This document shows positions 59,111 to 64,000 of a stretch of 64,000 nucleotides of DNA, piece by piece. Made by a program: the position numbers and the translations under genes. Numbering within the stretch: position 1 is the stretch's first letter; each line of letters opens with the position of its first letter. The notes under the pieces are model-generated. The model saw nothing but the letters and a program-made list of their open reading frames with translations. It made no database searches and was not told where the DNA came from. The stretch comes from Actinomycetes bacterium (GTDB lineage Bacteria; Actinomycetota; Actinomycetes; Mycobacteriales; Mycobacteriaceae). The stretch spans positions 124,001 through 188,000 of the forward strand of contig JAEYUQ010000003.1 in the NCBI GenBank assembly GCA_023432405.1, written 5' to 3'.

Positions 59111-59806
59111 TTATACATACCGTGAGTAGAGCGCGTGGGGAGAGCGGTCTTTAATCTCTCGAGCTTTGTTAAACTCCCGGGACGAGATTTCCTGCATAAC
59201 CTCTTCCACAGACTTCTTCACAATTTGCGAGGTAGCTTCCAGTAGAACGATGTATCTATCACCCACGTGCTCATTGGTGTATGCATTGAGCAGAGAAAAC
59301 TCCACAGTTTCCCAGGCTGCGGTGGCGATATACATGTAATACTTCTGGGTGAATTCGTCTGAGGGATCTTTGTCCGGTAGGCGCTGAATAAGCTTGTTGG
59401 CCACACCGTTGAGAAGATGAGTGATGAACTTGTGGCGAGCCCCCAACCCCAGAAGTCCTAGCGAAGAGGATAGCTCCACCGCGTCACCGAGAGTACGAGG
59501 TGTTTCAGAGACTATGAATTGGGTGCGAAGATTGTCGAAAACAGCGTCTGTTGTGGAGATAGTTGGTGGAATCTCTGAGAGGTAATTCCCCCACTCGGAA
59601 ACAATCTGTCCAAGGTGGTACGCCACAGCGTCTCCCCGGGTGGGGAAATAGTTGTGAAACGTTCGGGTTGAGACACCTACCTTGGCGGCAATCTCTTCTG
59701 CGTGTAACGAGGGGATACCGTGCTTTAAAACCTCATCGGCGGCAGCTAAGGCCAAAGAATTTCGAGTTGCTAGCATCTTTCGTTCACGCAAGTTGCTGCT
59801 CTCCAC
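59111..59806 (-). CDS. TetR-family transcriptional regulator
   Basis: About 231 residues. DNA-binding domain ATRNSLALAAADEVLKHGIPSLHAEEIAAKVGVSTRTFHNYFPTRGDAVAYHL, then a ligand domain of unknown specificity. The GTG at 59806 (VESSNLRERKM) has GGGAGA six bases upstream and is preferred to the ATG at 59869. No co-directional target gene is adjacent; a 9-base G run lies in the upstream region. Confidence 0.87.
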   Translation of the reverse strand: MESSNLRERKMLATRNSLALAAADEVLKHGIPSLHAEEIAAKVGVSTRTFHNYFPTRGDAVAYHLGQIVSEWGNYLSEIPPTISTTDAVFDNLRTQFIVSETPRTLGDAVELSSSLGLLGLGARHKFITHLLNGVANKLIQRLPDKDPSDEFTQKYYMYIATAAWETVEFSLLNAYTNEHVGDRYIVLLEATSQIVKKSVEEVMQEISSREFNKAREIKDRSPHALYSRYV

Positions 59807-59869
59807 AGGGTTCTCCCTTCTCTTTCTAAGGAAACTGTAACACTTCTTGAAAAAAATGACAGAGGACAT

Positions 59870-60117
59870 TAACGTCTAGACATTTTAAGAGGGGAGGACA
59901 ATTTGCACGTGACGGCAAGGAAGCTAGTATTCGTGCAGGTCAGAATGCATGGGGGGGGGTATTCTTTGATACCTGGGATGTGAGAAAGTTGCAAAGATAG
60001 CATCAAAGGCACCCGAAAAACCCTAAGAATCGTTCTTAAGAAATTCTTAGAAATACCTGGGTGTCTTGTTCGGTGCCACACGAGGACGCCAGGCCGACGG
60101 CCACGCGGGGCATCCTA
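59870..60117. other. Spacer between tetR and gatD, with a G9 tract
   Basis: No gene. A run of nine G at 59951-59959 lies about 145 bp upstream of the tetR start. It is the longest homopolymer I noticed and could vary in length between cells. Confidence 0.6.
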
Positions 60118-60867
60118 CTATTGGGCTGCGAGGCGCTCCTCGCGTAGCCGTTCCACCTCCGGAAGGTCCAACGGGGGCAGTTCCTCCAAGCTCTGTTGTG
60201 TTGCCATCGCCAAGAGAAGATCGGCCAACTGGGGATTTCGCGCTAGAGCAGGGCCATGCATATATGTAGCAATCACGCTGCCTTGCACGGCTCCTTCGTA
60301 CGTGGTCTGCTCAGGCTCAGACGTGTAAGAATCACAGTTTCCGACACCTCGGAAAACCCTTCCCAGAGGTTGAGCATCGGGACCCAAAATGGTGGCACCC
60401 ATGTGGTTTTCAAAGCCAGTGAGCTTGTCGGTAAGCGCTGCTGTTACTCCCGCCCCGGTGGGTGTTGAAGCCACCTCATCAATGGCACGCTGAGTGAGGG
60501 ACACCGTGCGCACATCCAGTAAACCCACACCGTCAATCATGCGATCTCCTGCGCGGAAGCTCTCACCAAGTACCTGGAAACCGGCACAAATAGCCAGCAG
60601 CGGTTTTCCTGCCTGCACAGCATGGCTCAGCCCTCGGTGCTTCTTGAGGTGTTCAGCAGCCAGAATCTGCGCAGTGTCCTCACCACCTCCCAGACAGTAG
60701 ATGTCGTAGGTTTCGGGAACGGCGTCGTCAAGGGTAATACGGTGAATCTCGGCACTCCAGCCGCGCATCCGAGCCCTCTGGCGTAGAACGAGGGCATTGC
60801 CATCGTCACCATAGGTGCCCAACACGTCAGGCAGGATAAGGCCAATATGGAGTGTGTTAGGCATCAA
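60118..60867 (-). CDS. gatD: Lipid II isoglutaminyl synthase, glutaminase subunit GatD
   Basis: Hydrolyses glutamine and passes ammonia to MurT, which amidates the D-Glu of the peptidoglycan stem. Class I amidotransferase of CobB/CobQ type: YCLGGGEDTAQI, nucleophile Cys in LAICAGFQVLGESF, FENHMGATIL and catalytic His in IATYMHGPALARNPQLADLLL. 249 residues. It overlaps murT by 11 bases. Confidence 0.94.
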   Translation of the reverse strand: MMPNTLHIGLILPDVLGTYGDDGNALVLRQRARMRGWSAEIHRITLDDAVPETYDIYCLGGGEDTAQILAAEHLKKHRGLSHAVQAGKPLLAICAGFQVLGESFRAGDRMIDGVGLLDVRTVSLTQRAIDEVASTPTGAGVTAALTDKLTGFENHMGATILGPDAQPLGRVFRGVGNCDSYTSEPEQTTYEGAVQGSVIATYMHGPALARNPQLADLLLAMATQQSLEELPPLDLPEVERLREERLAAQ

Positions 60868-62218
60868 TCTTGGTCCTTATAAAAGATTTAACAAGGGATT
60901 TTGCTGTGCCCAGAAGGCCTGTGCGTTCGGGTTGTGCTGGGGCTCCTGAAGTGAGGGCATCAAGTTGGCGCTTGAGATCCCTGAAAGCAGTGTAATTAGC
61001 CAGCACCTCAATACGCCCAGGAGGGCAAGCTTGAATAGCCTTCAGTGGGTCTTTGATGAGCTCATGGTCAATTCCGGCATAGAGCAACCGAACATCAAGG
61101 TCCGCGCCGCGCTCCCCCGAGGCCTTCACAGACAAGGTTCCAAAGTCCTCAAAACGCACATCCCATAGCCAGGAGAGATCTTCTCCATCTGCCACCTGAC
61201 CATTGACAGCAATCACTAACCCGTCAGCGGTGAGATCTACCATTGAGAGGGATTCTTGCCAGCCAGCGGGGTTCTTTGCCAGAAGTAAATGGAGCTGATG
61301 ATCTCCCAGGGTGACAGTGGAGTAGCGCCCAGCCACATTATCGACGCCCTCCGCAGCGCGTACTGCGTCCTCAAGCGGAATCTCGAAGCCCTCGACAGCA
61401 GCGGCAATAGCCTGAGTGGCATTACCCCGATTGGCATTTCCGGGGACAGAAAGATTGAGAGCTAAGGTGCTGCCATCGGCGCGAACAATGCCTTCCGGAG
61501 TGATAGTCCAGCTGGGGGTGGGGCGCCGGAATACACGGCCGTCGGCAAGGGGAGTGGTGGAATACCAGTCTCCATCACGGTGAATGATGGCGTCTTCTGT
61601 GCGCGGGCTGGACGTCCCCTCCCCAAACCATCCTGCGCCGGCAGATACCCACACCACATTGGGTGAATCAAAGGCCACCGATGTGATAAGTACATCATCG
61701 CAGTTGGCAATCACCAACATTTCAGGGTGTTTGTTCACACAAGTCCGCAGTGCCTGCTCAATTTTGTTAATTTCCCCCACCCGATCCAGCTGATCCCTAG
61801 AAAGGTTGAGAAGCACCAGGGCTTTCGGGGAGAGCGCGTCTGCCACATGAGGTACGTGCAGCTCATCACATTCCAACACCGCATGGGAGGCTGTGCGATC
61901 GGACATGAGCGCTGAAATAATTCCGGCGTCCATATTGTCCCCGCCCTCGTTGGAGACAACGTTGTGGTGGGTGCGCAAGGCAGCGGTAAGCATTCGTGTT
62001 GTGGTGGATTTACCATTGGTGCCCGTCACCAGAACCACAGAGCGATCTTTTCCCAGGGTGGACATGATGGTGGAATCAAGAGCTTCGGCGATAAGCCCCC
62101 CAATCATGCCACCGGCGCCCAGCCCCGTTTTTCGTGAGGCCGCTGTTGCAGCTTGTGCTATCCCTAGGGCAGCATTCGCACGCCACCTGGACGCCCAGGA
62201 GGGAAGTTCAATAGTCAT
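60857..62218 (-). CDS. murT: Lipid II isoglutaminyl synthase, MurT subunit without zinc-ribbon cysteines
   Basis: Mur-ligase-like ATPase that amidates lipid II with GatD. P-loop VLVTGTNGKSTTTRML, NEGGDNMDAGI, LNLSRDQLDRVGEI, and the MurT C-terminal domain (LAKNPAGWQESLSMV, DVRFEDF, YAGIDHELIKDPLKAI). In relatives the central domain carries a zinc ribbon (CPxC ... WxCxxC, then RPxPxW). Here the equivalent stretch reads SSPRT (near residue 204) and WYSTTPLADGRVFRRPTPSW (218-237): the flanks are conserved, all four Cys are gone. ATG at 62218. Confidence 0.92.
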   Translation of the reverse strand: MTIELPSWASRWRANAALGIAQAATAASRKTGLGAGGMIGGLIAEALDSTIMSTLGKDRSVVLVTGTNGKSTTTRMLTAALRTHHNVVSNEGGDNMDAGIISALMSDRTASHAVLECDELHVPHVADALSPKALVLLNLSRDQLDRVGEINKIEQALRTCVNKHPEMLVIANCDDVLITSVAFDSPNVVWVSAGAGWFGEGTSSPRTEDAIIHRDGDWYSTTPLADGRVFRRPTPSWTITPEGIVRADGSTLALNLSVPGNANRGNATQAIAAAVEGFEIPLEDAVRAAEGVDNVAGRYSTVTLGDHQLHLLLAKNPAGWQESLSMVDLTADGLVIAVNGQVADGEDLSWLWDVRFEDFGTLSVKASGERGADLDVRLLYAGIDHELIKDPLKAIQACPPGRIEVLANYTAFRDLKRQLDALTSGAPAQPERTGLLGTAKSLVKSFIRTKIDA

Positions 62219-62247
62219 GCGTAATACCCTAGCGGGCGTGCCATATG

Positions 62248-63384
62248 TCACTCCATAGCGACGGCCGTCACGTCCAGAAACTCGGTATCTGTGAGGAGAG
62301 GGATTCCTTTGCGGTGAGCGTGCATGGCCTTGCCTCGCAGGTTATCTCCCCTGGCATTAGACACCACCAGTGATGTTTCTCTGGTGAGTTTCTCCACGTA
62401 AAACATTCCTGCTTGCATTCCTGCCTCAATGAGCTGGTCTGGGTCTGCGGTGACGTCAGGACCGATAGCAAACACCATTCCGGGCTGGATTTTTCCCGTG
62501 AAAATGCCGGGATTATCCACAGTGGGGGTGGTTTTCATAGCTCTGACGCGAATCTGGGAATGTTGCAGCCCAAACCTGTCCGCCTTGAGGTTGTCAGGGT
62601 CCAGAGTGACCATAGGGGCAGTGGCGGCATTGCTCCCAGAGGTTTCTTGTAAGGCTTCCCACACCGAACAGGTCAGCAGGGTAAGCTCTCGGGCTACCTG
62701 AGGGGCGGGAAGAGCAGCACGCTCAAGTGTTGCTTCAGGGCTGGGGCTTAATCCCAACTCTGTGGAGAGAGTTCTCAGCCGGGCATCCCGTGGTTGATAC
62801 CCCTGACGGCGTGCCGACGCTAAGGTGTCAACAATTCCGAGGGGCTGAGGGACATGGCCTACCTTTTGACGACGTCGCTGGGGGCCACCTTCTCGGCTAC
62901 GTTTCCGGTTGGCGCGTGCAGCCGCCAGCATGGTGCGACGCGCCTCTGCATAAAGGAAACCCCAGGCAGTAGGGGCATTATGAAGGATGAGAGTGCGCCC
63001 GTCAATGAGTTTGTCCAGGTGTCGCAGGGCGCGGGACATCTTCTCTCCGGCAGCCACATCGGCGTGGGTGAGGCCATGAAGATGTTGTGGCCCTGGATTG
63101 ACCCCCGGGTTGATAACGCGGTAAAACTCCTGAACCACCTGATGATTGGAATCCAGGGTTACCGCGTCTAAGGCAATAATCCGGGAAGTGGTGGGGTGGA
63201 TTCCGTTAGCGAGAACAGTGAGAACCACAAAGGGATCTGCAGACACTGGTTGGGGGCGCTTCTTCTGGGAAGGTGCCTGGCGCTCCTGGGGCTTCGACGC
63301 AGAGCGACGCCGCTGGTGCTGAGAGCGGCGTCGTTTATGGGAAGTATTCCCCTGGTCTGCTGTGCTGTTCATCGGAGACATCAT
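62248..63384 (-). CDS. DnaQ-like exonuclease-fold protein with BRCT domain, catalytic acids missing
   Basis: 378 residues. A basic N-terminus (RRRSQHQRRR) leads into an RNase-H-like exonuclease fold: ANGIHPTTSRIIALDAVTLD, NPGPQHLHGLTHADVAAG, LILHNAPTAWGFLYAEARR and VDTLASARRQGYQPRDARL. In active DnaQ the first block is DxETTG, the third has HNAxFD, and an HxxxxD follows; here they are TVLANG, HNAPTAW and no HxxxxD. So the four acidic metal ligands are largely absent. A C-terminal BRCT-like domain follows. It is the neighbour of murT as Rv3711c is in mycobacteria. A structural or regulatory role is more likely than nuclease activity. Confidence 0.82.
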   Translation of the reverse strand: MMSPMNSTADQGNTSHKRRRSQHQRRRSASKPQERQAPSQKKRPQPVSADPFVVLTVLANGIHPTTSRIIALDAVTLDSNHQVVQEFYRVINPGVNPGPQHLHGLTHADVAAGEKMSRALRHLDKLIDGRTLILHNAPTAWGFLYAEARRTMLAAARANRKRSREGGPQRRRQKVGHVPQPLGIVDTLASARRQGYQPRDARLRTLSTELGLSPSPEATLERAALPAPQVARELTLLTCSVWEALQETSGSNAATAPMVTLDPDNLKADRFGLQHSQIRVRAMKTTPTVDNPGIFTGKIQPGMVFAIGPDVTADPDQLIEAGMQAGMFYVEKLTRETSLVVSNARGDNLRGKAMHAHRKGIPLLTDTEFLDVTAVAME

Positions 63385-63423
63385 AGAACATGGCTCGTCA
63401 GTGAAGAAGGAGCCGTGGCAGCC

Positions 63424-64000
63424 TTAGCAGACGGAATAACCGACCTTGGTGGTGAGGGACTCTAATCGTTTGGCAATGGTGTCAGCTGCTTCTTGGGCGG
63501 TGGCATAGGTTCCGGAGGCGGGTTCCACGTAGAAAGCCACACCCACACTTCCGCCTGGAAGACTGACGGAACCGAACTGTCGAATCACGTAGCTATCCTC
63601 CGAGGGGCCCCAACCACCTTTGAAGATGGTGTTCTTCATTCTGCCAAGACCATAGGACTGCTCAGGAACAATCTGCCCCATCAAGGAGCGCACAGTGCTA
63701 GCACGGGACAGGCACCTCAGGCGAGCCCCAAACTTGGCTTGCTGACTGGGCTTCATGGAAGAGGCTCCCCAGGCAGAGGTGCTCACATGAGCCGTGGTTC
63801 CCGCCTCCTGGAGCACCCCAGTGACAGCCTTGGCTGCTCGGGAACCTCCCCCCAGGGAGTTCCACAACGCAGTGGTGGCCTGGTTATCCGAAACAGTAAT
63901 AGATGAGCGGGCTAGAGCCTGAAGTTGAGGATTCTTTCGCAGAGCAGCGATAGCCAGAGGTACTTTGATGGTGGACCAGGTACGCAACATGGCATCATCC
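63424..64000 (-). CDS. Serine hydrolase, beta-lactamase/PBP fold (5' part outside window)
   Basis: The 3' 190 codons of a larger gene. SxxK nucleophile motif STIK (RTWSTIKVPLAIAAL), SDN motif (ITVSDNQATTALW) and a K-G-G in IFKGGWGPSEDSYVI where class A enzymes have K-T/S-G. Signal sequence and start are beyond the right edge. Similar secreted serine hydrolases in this order are of unknown substrate. Confidence 0.78.
   Translation of the reverse strand, partial: DDAMLRTWSTIKVPLAIAALRKNPQLQALARSSITVSDNQATTALWNSLGGGSRAAKAVTGVLQEAGTTAHVSTSAWGASSMKPSQQAKFGARLRCLSRASTVRSLMGQIVPEQSYGLGRMKNTIFKGGWGPSEDSYVIRQFGSVSLPGGSVGVAFYVEPASGTYATAQEAADTIAKRLESLTTKVGYSVC

Overview
The window looks like an origin-proximal chromosome segment of an actinobacterium of the Corynebacterium/Mycobacterium order (Mycobacteriales), with a lower GC content than is usual for that group. 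The evidence is gene order. The left end (cca, NUDIX hydrolase, DUF6049 protein, MurJ-pseudokinase fusion, sigM, trxB) follows the mycobacterial Rv3907c-Rv3913 block. The right end (aspartate aminotransferase, dnaX, ybaB, recR, gatD, murT, dnaQ-like) follows Rv3722c-Rv3711c. Four parS-type sites between 6.3 and 19.4 kb fit a position close to oriC, which should lie beyond the left edge. I cannot name the species; a small-genome, host-associated relative such as Lawsonella is a guess.

Layout. 1-2.1 kb: truncated trxB, a decayed stretch holding a DUF3800 remnant where an anti-sigma gene would be expected, then sigM. 2.5-11.8 kb: murJ, DUF6049 and NUDIX genes facing cca-yqgE. 11.8-15.3 kb: a frameshifted secreted lipase, a small unknown gene, a bile-acid:Na+-symporter-like carrier and a CDF zinc exporter. 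15.4-21.6 kb: a leftward trp operon, trpE-trpG-trpCF-trpB-trpA, without trpD, preceded by a leader peptide with three consecutive Trp codons and an attenuator. 21.6-26.7 kb: SdpI-like protein, a dicarboxylate/amino-acid symporter and leuS.

26.7-38.5 kb is an accessory and decay zone. It contains an IS3-type transposase remnant, a phospholipase A2-like fragment, a GntR/ABC transporter operon with a perfect operator, a succinate-semialdehyde dehydrogenase, and a candidate bacteriocin-like precursor with a small two-helix partner protein that has a second copy 6 kb away. It also holds a RelB antitoxin with a dead PIN toxin, a frameshifted Fic gene, a secreted protein with an internal stop, and an AlbA_2/Schlafen-type gene flanked by repeats.

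38.5-64 kb returns to housekeeping genes. These are nucleoside salvage (deoA, cdd, CNT transporter), tyrA, tadA and its partner, CsbD, tRNA-Ser(CGA), an MMPL transporter, and a queuosine salvage cluster (tgt, precursor transporter, gluQRS). They are followed by a lipoprotein serine protease, an amino-acid permease, tRNA-Ser(GGA), the SRP RNA, aspartate aminotransferase, dnaX-ybaB-recR, gatD-murT, a DnaQ-like protein without visible catalytic acids, and a partial serine hydrolase.

The observations I rate highest are the bacteriocin-like gene pair, the loss of zinc-ligand cysteines in both Tgt and MurT, the complete trp attenuation region, and the parS cluster, two of whose sites lie inside trp coding sequence. 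All calls come from reading the sequence; no database search was possible.
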